Shown here: positions 25,816 through 35,961 of the stretch, one piece after another | Position numbering within the stretch: the stretch's first letter is position 1 | Layout of the letters: each line of letters opens with the position of its first letter | Source: Coprinellus micaceus | Lineage: Eukaryota > Basidiomycota > Agaricomycetes > Agaricales > Psathyrellaceae | Length of the DNA: 64,000 nt | NCBI GenBank assembly: GCA_951394405.1 | Contig: OX596343.1 | Location: 806,001-870,000 of the forward strand | Direction of reading: 5' to 3' | The notes under the pieces: model-generated | Told to the model about the DNA's origin: nothing | The model's database searches: none | The model's input: only the letters and a program-made list of their open reading frames with translations | Program-made: the position numbers and the translations under genes

Positions 25816-26163
25816 ATGCGAAAACGGAACAGACCCCGTCGTGAAGGCGGCGGGGATGTGGGCTGTATGGACTGGTTTCTGTTACACTGGTCTTCGAATC
25901 TCATCGTAACTCGTGCACAGCGGCTGGAAGCTCTGAATTGTTCAGGCAATCTTCCGACTTCACAACTTCTCACCTGTACGCTAGTCACTCGGGACGGGAT
26001 ACCATTATCATCGTCAACCAGAACCAAGCTCAAGTACTGTACCGTTAGCTGCCTCGCCACTTGTTGACTGACTGAAGCCGTGTAGCTGGCGGCGTTCACT
26101 GCAGGTGCTCTCACAGGCAGTGTGATGACTGTCGTTTTTTTTGGGGTCCCAGGCCACTTCTGA
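25816..26163 (+). CDS. Mini-gene family copy C (79 aa)
   Basis: Exons 25816-25864, 25921-26033 and 26086-26163, with the standard phases. Exon 1 starts MRKRNRPRREGGG, close to copy A, so A and C form a basic-N-terminus subgroup. Exon 2 reads LFRQSSDFTTSHLYASHSG then RDTIIIVNQNQAQ. Exon 3 reads AAFTAGALTGSVMTVVFFG then VPGH. Intact, with GT-AG introns of 56 and 52 nt. Function unknown. Confidence 0.6.
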
Positions 26164-26649
26164 TTTGATTTAAGGTCCTCTTCGCTTGTCCCGGATGTCA
26201 GGGAGACTTGGATTCTTCTACTGCCATCCAGGGCTCGAGTTGATGCGACTGGGAGAAGGGCGCGCAGGCAGTCCTATCATCACTCCCGACTTCATATTCT
26301 GCTTGTGAACCTGGGGATTGCAATCTCCACCGCAGATATCTCCAACCGTACCCTAACACACCACTAATCTCTCGGACTCAAGGCCTCCCGTTCGCAAGGC
26401 TGCATCCATCGTCGCCTGCGTTTTCTCCTCTTATCTGATGATGGCTGTTTCACACCCGTCTTCTAACTATGTTTACTTCCAATTCTCTCCCGTCCTTTGT
26501 ACTATATTCAATAGTGAACACTCGGGTATACCCCTCGTCGTTAGTTTACATGCCATATGCAATGTTCCTGTACAATTCTATCTGTGAAGGCAGGGACTCA
26601 CTGTCTAGTCCCCATATTATTCACGGAGCTTTGTCGAAAATTTGTGGTG
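26164..26649. other. Downstream block of mini-gene C, no gene
   Basis: The first 200 bases match, with drift, the block downstream of other mini-genes: a GTTGATGCGACTGGGAGAAG-like stretch, then CCCGACTTCATATTCTGCTT. The duplicated unit therefore extends beyond the coding exons. Confidence 0.45.
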
Positions 26650-27250
26650 TGAACTGAGATCGCACGGAGCACGAGGGTTTGCTTGACTTGCAGGCCCTGC
26701 TCTCACGTTCGATTCGAGCTTCCACAAAGATCCGAGCCGCCAATTCATATGAATGCGCCACAAGAATCTAATTGCCATACTTTCCAAGCGCCCCGTTGTC
26801 ACGTACTGCCTCTGGGACACGGTGAAGCGGTGGTCGGCCACTCTGGAAATTAAGCGCCCGTCCGCGCGAGACCTTGCGTAGGCCACTCCTAGCCGTAATC
26901 GCGTGTCAGAACAGGTTACCAAGCGTACTTTACCTCACAATACACACCTTTCCACCCCACACTTACCTCGACCATATTCTATCCCCTGTTCACCGAAGGG
27001 ATAATGGATAATGGGCTGAATTGATGAATTGAGATGGTCCCAAGGTGTGATTTTCATGCAATCTGGGTGGGTGACCTGACGTTGGCGGCACTGCCTTATC
27101 CCGACCTCTCCCAGCAAAAGGTGTCAAATCAGCGTCACTATTCTGCCGGGTGCATAGCATTGCGATTACCATGCCCTGAATTCTGGAGTCCTGTCCTCGT
27201 GCACCTAAACTCCTCGCGGCCAATTGTACAGTATGATTCCCCCAAATTCC
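26650..27250 (+). repeat. Repeat block R1, copy 1 (upstream of mini-gene D)
   Basis: Diverged direct copy of the block at 32970-33540. Shared landmarks in order are the GGTTTGCTT word, GAGCTTCCACA, GGTGGTCGGCCAC, GGAAATTAAGCGCCCGTCCG, CCGTAATC with GTGTCAGAACAG, GGTGTCAAAT and GTGCATAGCATTGCG. It lies immediately upstream of mini-gene D, as its partner lies upstream of mini-gene F, so it may carry the mini-gene promoter. Ends are approximate. Confidence 0.7.
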
Positions 27251-27482
27251 CAAAGCGGGGGGACCGGGGCCAAAAAGAGCTGAAATATGGGGGGAAACCG
27301 AAAGTTGTGGGTGAAATATTAAATGTTACAATGGCTCGCCATCATCATCCGGCCCACGCACCCCATCACATTGTATCTCCCCTCACACTTGCGCAGCATC
27401 GCTCTTTTACAAATATAAACCGGGGTCCAGCCTGCGAGATTCCCAGGCTTCATACCCCACTCTCATCTCCCACTCCAGGGAG

Positions 27483-27839
27483 ATGGTGGGAGAATATGGA
27501 GGCGGCCAAGGCAAGTGTACGATTCTTTTGAGGGGTTAGTTACTGACTCTTTTGTCAGGGGGCTTTGCAAGCCATTACCTCGACAATGCCTCGAACGTAA
27601 ACATCCCCGAGTTTAGCGCCGTTCACTCGGGGCGCGACACTGTGTCCACCACGACAAACAATTTTCACGGTGGGGTCCACCACCACATCCACCACCATCA
27701 CCACCATGACTGGGTGCGTCTCGTCGCAATTTTCCTGGCCAATGACGTTTATTGCCCATTCGTTTTGTCGAATCGCCAGGCCTCCTTTGCTGCAGGAGTA
27801 TTGCTAGCCGGTTTATTTGGGGCCCCAGGCCACAGCTGA
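27483..27839 (+). CDS. Mini-gene family copy D (80 aa, His-rich)
   Basis: Exons 27483-27510, 27559-27713 and 27780-27839. Exon 1 is short (MVGEYGGGQ) and ends at a GC donor (CAAG then GCAAGT), so intron 1 is of the GC-AG type. Exon 2 reads YLDNASNVNIPEFSAVHSG then RDTVSTTTNN, and continues into a His-rich run (HHHIHHHHHHDW). Exon 3 reads ASFAAGVLLAGLFGAPGHS. The His run could bind metal, though it may only reflect expansion of a CAC repeat. A TATA-like AATATAAAC lies about 70 bases before the ATG. Confidence 0.65.
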
Positions 27840-28341
27840 TTTGATTTAAGCCCCTCGTCACATGGCCAGGGCGGAGGAGGGTTCCCTGGATTTGTGTGGC
27901 GAAGCGGCTGGCAAGCGGCGTGCAGGGCGTCGTTTTCCGACTTCATTCCTGCTCGTGGTCCTGGGGGTCCCCACCCCCTTCTCGCCTCGGAAAAATATCA
28001 AAAGTAATCGAAAAAGTGTATTCAAGCATCAGCACCGCCTGCCTTATCGGACAAATGCTCGGCGTGGGATCCTGGGACCATTATTATAACCGTGTTTAAC
28101 CTATCGCTCGTTGCTAGTGACGACATTCCCAGCTTTCTCAAGAAAAGTTGAACAAAGTTGAAAATATTCATACATTCTCAGGAATTCCACAGTTTGGTTT
28201 TTCCTGATATATGTTGTCGGAAATTCAGAAACACTCGCGTTTCTGAACTGCATCTTTTCTTGACGGAGTCGAGTGCTCCTTTTGTGTTCAGACAGACACC
28301 AGGCTTCACTTATCTTGTGCGACTTGTGGGGGCGCAGCGCG
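27840..28341. other. Downstream block of mini-gene D and promoter of E
   Basis: Begins with the family's conserved downstream block (TTGATTTAAG, later TTTTCCGACTTCATTCCTGC and CCTGGGGGTCC). The rest is unremarkable. Confidence 0.4.
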
Positions 28342-28776
28342 ATGAGTAGGCGGCGACGGCCTCGGCGTGGTGACGCTGAGGGAGAAGGTCAGCGCTACAT
28401 GAGGGTCGTCCATGGGTGGGATCCGGCGCTAAAATCCATTCTTCTTTCCTCGCAGGGGGGCCGAGTCTGGAGGTGCTCACCGACACCTCGGACTTCTCCA
28501 TCGGCCGGTTAAACAATGGCACTACTATCCGCTCCAGACGCGACGTAATCATCATTAACCATCACCAACACGCCGTGAGTTTCTGAGAATCCCTGCATCT
28601 CTGCTTTCTCTGACACGACATCCTCCTTGTCGGTGTAGGTTTCAAAATTTACAGCTGGCGCACTCACTGGTAGCCTCGTGACGGCCGGTTTATTTGGGGC
28701 CCAGGCCACACCTGATCTGATTTTGGGTCCTCGTGGCGTGGCTCTGGTCTCCGTATGGGCCTGCGTATCGATGTGA
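28342..28776 (+). CDS. Mini-gene family copy E (100 aa, altered C-terminus)
   Basis: Exons 28342-28387, 28456-28574 and 28639-28776. Exon 1 is very basic (MSRRRRPRRGDAEGE). Exon 2 reads VLTDTSDFSIGRLNNGTTIR then RDVIIINHHQHA. Exon 3 begins like the others (SKFTAGALTGSLVTAGLFGA). One C is then missing relative to copies D and F in the run before AGGCCAC, so the PGH end is lost and the frame runs on for about 25 residues into the normally untranslated downstream block. It may be a decaying copy or one with a new tail. Confidence 0.55.
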
Positions 28777-28961
28777 CTGGGAAAACGGTGTGCAGGCCAC
28801 CGATAGACCCGATTTCATTTCTGCATGTGTCCCTGGGGGTCTCTCCCTAACATCTATTCTCCTTGCTTTCTTAAAAAAACGAAAGACATGTCATCCAAAA
28901 AACATAAAGGATCGAGTCGGTCTCGACCTATATTTATAACTATTTAAGCGCAGGACCCCAG

Positions 28962-29130
28962 CCCCAGTGAAAACGCCAAGTGCCCGAAGAAATCCAGCAC
29001 AATCGTCGGCGGAGCGTGGGTTGATGCGATATTCCACAGCCACTCTCAGCAATCGAGAGCCACGCGCCCGAAGCTGGGCCACTTGCGATCACCCACAACC
29101 ATCCACAGCCGCCCACAGAATCCTGAACCC
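28962..29130 (+). repeat. Direct repeat R2, copy 1
   Basis: A stretch of about 165 bp beginning CCAGTGAAAACGCC and ending near CCCACAGAATCCTGAA is repeated almost base for base at 30062-30227, 1.1 kb away in the same orientation. By eye only a few substitutions separate the copies. It has no recognised coding content. Confidence 0.85.
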
Positions 29131-30061
29131 TTCTTACGCCCTCCCTGTATATCAATTCATTCTTTGACAATATGATCCTGGGAAGCGTACTTGCCTTGGG
29201 AATCCGCGCCCCAAGTAAGTCAGTAGTCTGCCTTGGTTCAAACGTTCAAGTCCCTCCACCAACTTGTCCATGTACCCCCTCGCCTTCCTCAGTGTGCGAG
29301 CGACGTCCCTCCGCCACTCGTTCTTCTATCCCCGCCATGACCAAAACGTAGCGATGAGCACCGACAGCGAGCACGCGAGTTCACATTTACAGTTAGATCT
29401 TGTCCTCGGCCCTTGCGACCCCTCCCGAGCTCAGCAACGTTGAATCGAACACCCCGCCGAAGGCCAAAGTGGCTCTCTGAGGTAAAGTGACCCTCTTGAC
29501 TACGGCGGGCCTCCTCAAACTCGCCATGGCGACTCTCATCCTTGAGAGGTCCAGGTCCGCTTCCCCGCTCCGCTGCTCATCCTTCTTCAAGTTGCTCGTG
29601 GGGCTAGGGCCTGATTTGGTGAGTCCTTCCCGCCCCGGGCTCGCCACCTACCCATCTGATACACACACGTTTAGGTGCCCCTCTGCGTAGCTCTGTGTCC
29701 ACCACGCCGGCGTCACCTCGAAGGATGGCTCGCGCTTGTCGGGTGAGTCTTTTCCTTTCCTATTCCCTCTCGTACCTTTCCAACTTGGCGGTTCCTCGCA
29801 GTCGACGATATCCGCCGGTGACTTGTTTATCATTTAGTGTATGTTTCATTGTATTATATTATTTCTTGCTATATGACTCTGGGTTTCTACGAGCTGTTCC
29901 GAGGGATAGAAAGTGGCCCATTTTGCAGCCTTGTACAACGATCAGCAATCCTGAGCGGATTCGCCAGGTCGGGTGGCTGAGAATTGTTGACAATTGTTTT
30001 CGGCGCCTGGCACTTTCACTGGGCCCCAGCGCCCCAGCCTGAATGCAGGCTTAAATTTTAT

Positions 30062-30227
30062 CCCCAGTGAAAACGCCGAGTGCCCGAAGAAATCCAGCAC
30101 AATCGTCGGCGGAGCGTGGGTTGATGCGATATTCCACAGCCACTCTCAGCAATCGAGAGCCACGCACCCAAAGCTGGGCCACTTGCGATCACCCACAACC
30201 ATCCACAGCCGCCCACAGAATCCTGAA
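30062..30227 (+). repeat. Direct repeat R2, copy 2
   Basis: Partner of the repeat at 28962-29130. Sequence outside the pair differs, so this looks like a dispersed short element or a local duplication, not part of a longer duplicated block. Confidence 0.85.
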
Positions 30228-30879
30228 GGATCCTATCGCTCCAGCCCGCTCACCATATACCCCAAACTCCCTGTCCTCTATATTATCATAACTATGTCCC
30301 CATTTCGTTTGGTTGCGTTTGCGTCTTCCTTGGACCGTTCTCTCTCTCTCTTTTACTTGCATCATCCGCCTCCCTCTTATCCGCCACCCGGACATTTTGC
30401 TCTCATTTTATCTCCCCCGGTGCCGCATATCGAGATTTGAGAGGATCGTAACCCGGAGCGAAGCGAGGGCATCTTGTACATCTATATTTATTATACGATT
30501 CTCACTAACGACCTTGTCGTCCGACCCTGCTCCCAACCTCTCGCCAAAAGGTCAGCCAGCTCGCAGACCACCCAGACGTTCGGGACCCATACGCGCCCAC
30601 AGGCACGTGTGGTCACCCCGGTAGTACTCCCGCTCAATTTCTGCTACAACCCGCACTGAGTGAGCCTGGCTAACGCTGTCTGGATTAATCGTTTGATCGA
30701 GAGCCACACAGCCATCGCCTGGGAGAAGGGAAGGACGGACATCGGTGATGTCGTGGAAGGACATGAGATCGTCTGACTCGAGTAAGTTGGATCTAACGGA
30801 GATGATATGGTGACAACTATTCAGAGGCACAAGAGGCAATGAGGGTGAGTGCAATACATGACGATGGCGACGACAATGA

Positions 30880-31331
30880 ATAGATACAGGGGATCGATGC
30901 ACAGTGGTATATACGGATGCCTGGATTAAATACAGTGGGGAATCTGGTCTAGTATGGTACAGTGAACGGATCGATGAGGTATAGGAAGAGGATGCGAGAG
31001 GTATACAACAAGAAAGGGACACTGGGTAGATGAGAGCCTGAGAAAAGAAGAAAAGTTAATAGGTATGGTATGGTATGCATAGTATGTAGCGTGGAGGAAC
31101 GTAGCGGGCATGGATGGGGTCATGAAATAGATGACAAATAACATGGAATGGTATGGTATAACAATGACAATGACGAGGGGGGTATGGGCATGAGCGTGAC
31201 GAGACATGAGCACGAACGACCAGGTTCGCGAAAGACACGGGCTTGAAGCAGACAAGCCGAAAAAGAGGAGAAAAGACAAAACCCAAGCGAGGAGAACGAA
31301 ACACCACCTCGTACAACTCAGGAAATTCCAC
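30880..31331 (-). repeat. Duplicated 3' flank of the Pro/Ser-rich gene, copy 1
   Basis: Matches, with drift, the sequence downstream of the intact gene (42710-43189) and of copy 2 (35462-35961). All three share GGGGATCGATGC-like words, long GGTATGGTATG stretches and CACGAACGACCAGGTTCGCG. The duplication therefore includes the 3' UTR and downstream sequence. Confidence 0.75.
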
Positions 31332-32972
31332 TCACTTCTCCCCCGCATACGTCCCAATAGGTGCATAATAACCCGCATCCTTCCTCCCCCCTTCTCCCTG
31401 CCCCCGTCCACCACTCCCACCCCCATAATACGGCCCTGCAGCCGCACTCGCACTGTGACCACCACTACCCTGAGCCTGAGCCTGCACCTGCTGCGAATAC
31501 CAAGACTGGTGCTGCTGGGGCGTCTGCCCCCTCGACGACGAACCCGCCCCTCCAGCCGACGACGGGCTGCTCACCCCGCTGGGTGGGGTCGGGTACACGC
31601 TCGCGCCCCCTGTCCCTGTCCCTGTTCCGGCTGTGGGTCGGGGTGCGGTCGGGGCAGCGGTGGTGGAGGGGTACCCTGTGTTGGTGTATTGCTGCGATGC
31701 GGAGGGGGAGGGGGAGGAGACAGGGTTGTAAGGCGACGAAGAGGATGAGTGGGAGTGAGCGTGGGCTTGGTGTGGGGCGTAGTGAGCTGGGGGCGGGACG
31801 GTCCTATAATCCCTCGAATCCGACCTCTCCCTCTCCCTCTCCCGATCTCTTCCCTCCCCGCCCCTATAATCCCTCGAATCCGAACGCTCGCGATCCCGCT
31901 CGCCCCGGTCGACACTCGCCTCTGTTCGTTCGAGTACGAGTTTTGACGCGAATGGTCGGAGAAGGTTGAGGTCCTCGAATGACCGCCTCCGCCTCCGCCT
32001 CCTCCGACGGGCTCGACGCTCCCTTGCCTCGAATACGACTGCTGCTGAGATTGAGATGAAGATTGAGATGAAGATTGTTGGAGAGCCCGATCCCGCGCGC
32101 TGGACGTGACCTTGGGTGTTTGGGCGATGACGAGAGGGCTGAGGACGCCGAAGTCGTCGGGTCTGGGTGGTTTGGGTTGAGGTAGCTGGTTGGGTTGGAG
32201 TAGAATGTGGGATAGGATGAAGGCGGGGAGGATGAGGAAGAGGAGGGGCGGCATGGGATGGGGAGTAGAGGATGGTTCGTCGGAGTATTGAATACGCCGC
32301 TTAGGGATCGTTCCATTCCCTGTGCTCCTACTTGCTGGGACGAGGAAGCGCGGGGATGGGAGAAGGAGGACGGGGGCATGCTTGCGTTTCGGGTGAGTCG
32401 GTTGCGCGTCGGTGTGCTTCCTCTTCCACATCCACTACTCACACTTGGGTGTCGAGTGTAGGAGGAGGAAGATAAAGAAGAGGGGGGTACGGGTGTGGTG
32501 CCGGCGGTGGAGAAACGCGAGGCGGAGCGGTAGTGCTCTGGCGTGCGGGTGATGGCGAGGGAGAACGTGGGGCGGAGGGGCATGGGCGTTGTGAAGTTTT
32601 CGTGGGATGGGGCGATGTTGCTGTCCTTCCCCCGTCTCGTTGACCTTGGTCTCGCCTTTCTCAGTCTCGATCTCGTCCCCCTCTATCTGGATCACGTTGA
32701 GGTGTTGGAGTAGACGTGGACGAGGAGGGGCCAGAAGGGATGGCGGGTACAGAGAACGACTTCCCCACGGACGCACGGGGGGATGAGGGTGGGGGCGCGC
32801 GGTCTGGACGTCTGCTGGGACTTGCGTCTGGGTCTCCACCTCCTTCAGAGTCGGTGCTTCCTTCATCGGAGTCGTCTTCGTCTGAGCCTGAGCCGGTGGA
32901 GGGGGATGGGGTTGGGTGTATGTGGGGGCGGGGGTGTGTGGGTGCAGGTTGTTGTAGGTAAGGGGGGATCAT
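31332..32972 (-). pseudogene. Truncated, broken duplicate 1 of the Pro/Ser-rich gene
   Basis: The C-terminal part of the protein encoded at 43190-47596 recurs here, ending in the same DAGYYAPIGTYAGEK tail and carrying the GQTPQQHQSWYSQQVQAQ motif. Moving up the gene, other frames hold fragments matching PSRRPDRAPPPSSPRA and VGKSFSVPAIPSG of the parent. Long internal parts are missing and the frame changes several times, so it cannot encode the full protein. The 5' end stops near 32972, where repeat block R1 begins. Short unbroken stretches suggest the duplication is not very old. Confidence 0.75.
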
Positions 32973-33540
32973 TACATAAATGTTACCAATTAGGTTCGTG
33001 CGGAGCGCGGGTTTGCTTCCCTTGCACGGGTCTTCACGCTGCTCTCACCCTCAATTCGAGCTTCCACAGAGAGATTAGCCGCCCATTCATATGAACGCGT
33101 CACACGAGTCTAACTATCATGTTTTCCAGGCGTCCCGCTGTCATACACTGCCTCTTGAAGGGTGGTCGGCCACCCCGGAAATTAAGCGCCCGTCCGCGCG
33201 TGACCCACTCCTGGCCGTAATCCCGTGTCAGAACAGCTTACCGAGCATAATATACCTCACAATACACGTTTTGCCAAGCCTACTGACTTACCCCGACTAT
33301 ATTCTATTCCCCGCTTCACGGAATTCATAACGGGCGAATTGAGATGGCCCCAGGTGTGATTTTAACGCCGTCTGCGTGAGCGACCTGACGTAGGCGGTGC
33401 TGTCCTGTCCCAACCTCTCACAGCAAAAGGTGTCAAATAAACGCCACTATTCTCCCGAGTGCATAGCATTGCGGTTACTACCCTGAATGAAGTCCTGTCT
33501 TCACTGTAACTAAACTCCTTGCGGCCATTTGTACAGCGTG
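32970..33540 (+). repeat. Repeat block R1, copy 2 (upstream of mini-gene F)
   Basis: Direct partner of 26650-27250 and, from about 33145 onward, inverted partner of 39681-40070. It starts at ATTACATAAATGTTAC, exactly where the truncated duplicate of the Pro/Ser-rich gene ends. The same junction word occurs at about 38990 at the end of duplicate 2. Confidence 0.75.
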
Positions 33541-33678
33541 TCCTGTGAGGCCTCGTGTAGAAAACGTGCTACACAGCCTTTGTCTCAGCAAACATAAAAA
33601 CCCAGGCTGGCCTCGGCAGGGACACAGGCCCCTGGATCCGCAAATCTTCCTCCCCACGCCCAACTGCAGGTTGGTGAG

Positions 33679-34062
33679 ATGTTGGGGGAGGATGGGAGTG
33701 ACCCCTACCGGGGTGGCGGCGAACAAGGTGGGTAGCCACCGCCATTTGGCGATTCGATACTGACGACCTCCGACCAGGGAGCTCACAATTCTTTACCGAG
33801 GCTTCCAACGTAAACGTGTCCAAGATGAGCAACGTGCACTCTGGTCGCGATGCTACCACAAACTATTTCGACGGAGGAATCCACTACCACTACCCTCCGA
33901 GTCCTTGCAACCACAACCCGGTGTGCATCTCTCGCACTGCTTCTTGCAGGCAGCACGTACTGACTGCTTCTTTTACTGAATTCGTAGGTCATCGCTGTCG
34001 CTGCAGGAGCTGCAGGAGGCGCATTGTCCGCCGGTTTATTTGGGACCCCAGGCCACACCTGA
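33679..34062 (+). CDS. Mini-gene family copy F (88 aa)
   Basis: Exons 33679-33727, 33778-33920 and 33988-34062, standard phases. Exon 1 reads MLGEDGSDPYRGGGEQ. Exon 2 reads QFFTEASNVNVSKMSNVHSG then RDATTNYFDGG and a His/Tyr/Pro end. Exon 3 reads VIAVAAGAAGGALSAGLFG then TPGHT. A TATA-like ATAAAAA lies at 33594-33600, about 80 bases before the ATG. This is the best-formed copy of the MLGEDGSDP subgroup. Confidence 0.65.
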
Positions 34063-35009
34063 TCTGATTTAAGGTCCTCGTCGTGCAGCTTGGGAAGTCT
34101 CCCGACTGTGTGTCGATGTGACTGGGAGGTGGTGTGCAGGCCATCGCTTCCCGACTTCGTTTCTGCTTGTGCCCCCTGGGGGTCTCGATCCCACTTCTTC
34201 CCGAAACAAAAACAAAAAAACAAACAAAAAACAGCTCCACCATATCTAACCGCCTGCTCAGCACCTCTAGAGTGCCACTTCGTTTTGCCGGAATTGTCTT
34301 CCTTCATCTACCCCTTCACCCATTATACCTATCATTATTGCTACCTGCGCTTCACCCCATCCACTTGGCCCCCGAGTTCATTCTCATCGTGGCTGGGAAC
34401 AGCCAGCTCTGGCACAGTTATCCCTCACCCTTCGCTTACAATCGTGTTGCCTAGCCCTTCGTAGTATACACGGTTCGAAGGGTACGCCGAGCGTTCACCC
34501 CTCTGGTTGCACACTCGGCTCCAGCTTGACCCCCCCCCCCCCTACCCCCCTTATCCTCCAACTAAACCACCATCCACCCCTACCTTCGCCTCCTTACCAC
34601 CATATCCCACCAACCCCATATAGATACACATCCCGGCTTCTGGATTGTTGATTTTATGTTCCTTCTCCTGCTGTTTGAATATGCTCCCCCCCCTCCATAT
34701 GCTCCCCAGTGTTCCGTCTGCTGATTTTGAATCTTGTCTCAGATGTCTGTTTCTACTCGTACCCTAGTACACCCCTCGCTTTCTAACCCGTGTCCGATTG
34801 TCTTGTAAATATTTTCAAGTCGTATCTGTACTTTTCGTAAACTATTATACGGCGGTTCCAACGCATACCCTTGTCGTCCAACCTCAGAAATTTGCCAGTG
34901 CTCACTTACGAACTTCCAAACCATCACTTCTGCCCGGCCGGCAGCACAATATGTACGGCCCTTGACCGAGTTCGCGGGGGCCACACGTCCATCTTTTGCT
35001 GAATTCGTG
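34063..35009. other. Downstream block of mini-gene F and spacer
   Basis: The first 150 bases are the family's downstream block, with the words GTCGATGTGACTGGGA, TTCCCGACTTCGTTTCTGCT and CCTGGGGGTCTCGATCCCAC and an A/C-rich AAAACAAAAAAACAAAC stretch. The rest is pyrimidine-rich, with a run of C at 34531-34552. No gene is supported. Confidence 0.4.
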
Positions 35010-35084
35010 GTCACCGCCGTCGCCGCAGGAGGTGCAGGAGGCGCATTGTCCGCCGGTTTATTTGGGAGCCCAGGCCACATGTAA
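35010..35084 (+). pseudogene. Mini-gene family remnant G (exon 3 only)
   Basis: This 75-nt open stretch matches exon 3 of copy F: VTAVAAGGAGGALSAGLFG then SPGHM and a stop. Just before it the copy-F acceptor GAATTCGTAG is here GAATTCGTG, so the AG acceptor is lost. No exon 1 or exon 2 match was found upstream. The downstream block is present (to about 35185). This is a dead fragment. Confidence 0.7.
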
Positions 35085-35461
35085 AGTCCTCGCCGCACGG
35101 CGTAGACTACTCCTGGGACCTGCGTGTGTGTGTCGATGCGACTGGGAAGAGGTTTGCAGGCCGTCGCTTCCCGACTTCGTTAGGATATCTACTATATATA
35201 CAATTTACTGTGAACCCATGCCCTCGTCTCCCAGCTTCGAAATTCAAGCTCGCGAACTTGCAAACGAACGGAGTCGGTACTGGTAGGTTCGGGGTGTTCG
35301 ATTGGCATCTTTGACACGAAGGAGGGATCGGCTTCTAAGTACGAAGTCCGAGTCGGAGCTTCCTGCACCAGGAGGAACTGATAGGGGGCAAGAATTAGTG
35401 AAGATCAAGGTGTTGGCGAGACAAGGGGTATGAGTGCAATACATAACGAAACGATGACAAT
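35085..35461. other. Downstream block of remnant G and spacer
   Basis: Carries the same downstream words as other mini-genes (GTCGATGCGACTGGGAAGAG; TTCCCGACTTCGTTAGG). Nothing else is recognised. Confidence 0.4.
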
Positions 35462-35961
35462 GAACGGATACAGGGGATCGATGCATACTATGGATGTCTG
35501 GATTAAATACAGTGGAGAATCTGGTATGGTATGGTACAGTGAACAGACCCATGAGGTATAGGAAGAGGATGCGAGAGAGAGAGAGGGATGATCGAACAAG
35601 ACATGAAAGCTGATAAACAACAAGAAAAGGGTACTGGGCAGATGAGAGGCTGAGAAGAAAAGAAAACTTTATAGCTATGGTATGGTATGCATGGTATGTA
35701 ACGTGGAGGAACGTAGCGGGCATGGATGGGGTCGTGGAACAGATATTAAATGGCGTGGAACGGTATGGTATGGCATGACGATGACGACGGATGACGATGA
35801 CGAGAAAGGTATGGGCATGAGGGTGATGAAAAATGAGCACGAACGACCAGGTTCGCGAAGAACATGGGCTTGAAACAGACAAGCCAAAAAGAGCGAGGAG
35901 AAACGACAAAACAAAGCAAAAAACAACAACACACCACTCGTACAACTCGGGAAGCGACCAC
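35462..35961 (-). repeat. Duplicated 3' flank of the Pro/Ser-rich gene, copy 2
   Basis: Second copy of the 3' flank, lying between a mini-gene remnant and duplicate 2. It has the same GGTATGG-rich stretches and the CACGAACGACCAGGTTCGCG word. Confidence 0.75.

Larger units (their letters stand above)
28777..30879. other. Repeat-bearing spacer, no gene supported
   Basis: Contains the downstream block of mini-gene E (to about 28860), then a pair of near-identical repeats described separately. A TATA-like stretch (TATATTTATAACTATTTAAG) sits at about 28930-28949. Short open frames at 29393-30042 have no domain. Confidence 0.4.

Noticed and set aside
28962..30227. CRISPR-like or tandem array
   Set aside because: Only two copies, 1.1 kb apart, in a eukaryotic genome; no spacer pattern.
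32435..32972. Ser/Pro-rich open frames on both strands as independent genes
   Set aside because: They are fragments and shadows of the truncated duplicate of the large Pro/Ser-rich gene.
33783..34307. Conserved antisense frames over several mini-gene copies (PNKPADNAPPA-like)
   Set aside because: They recur only because they are antisense to the conserved GLFG tail exon; the plus strand has the consistent splice structure.
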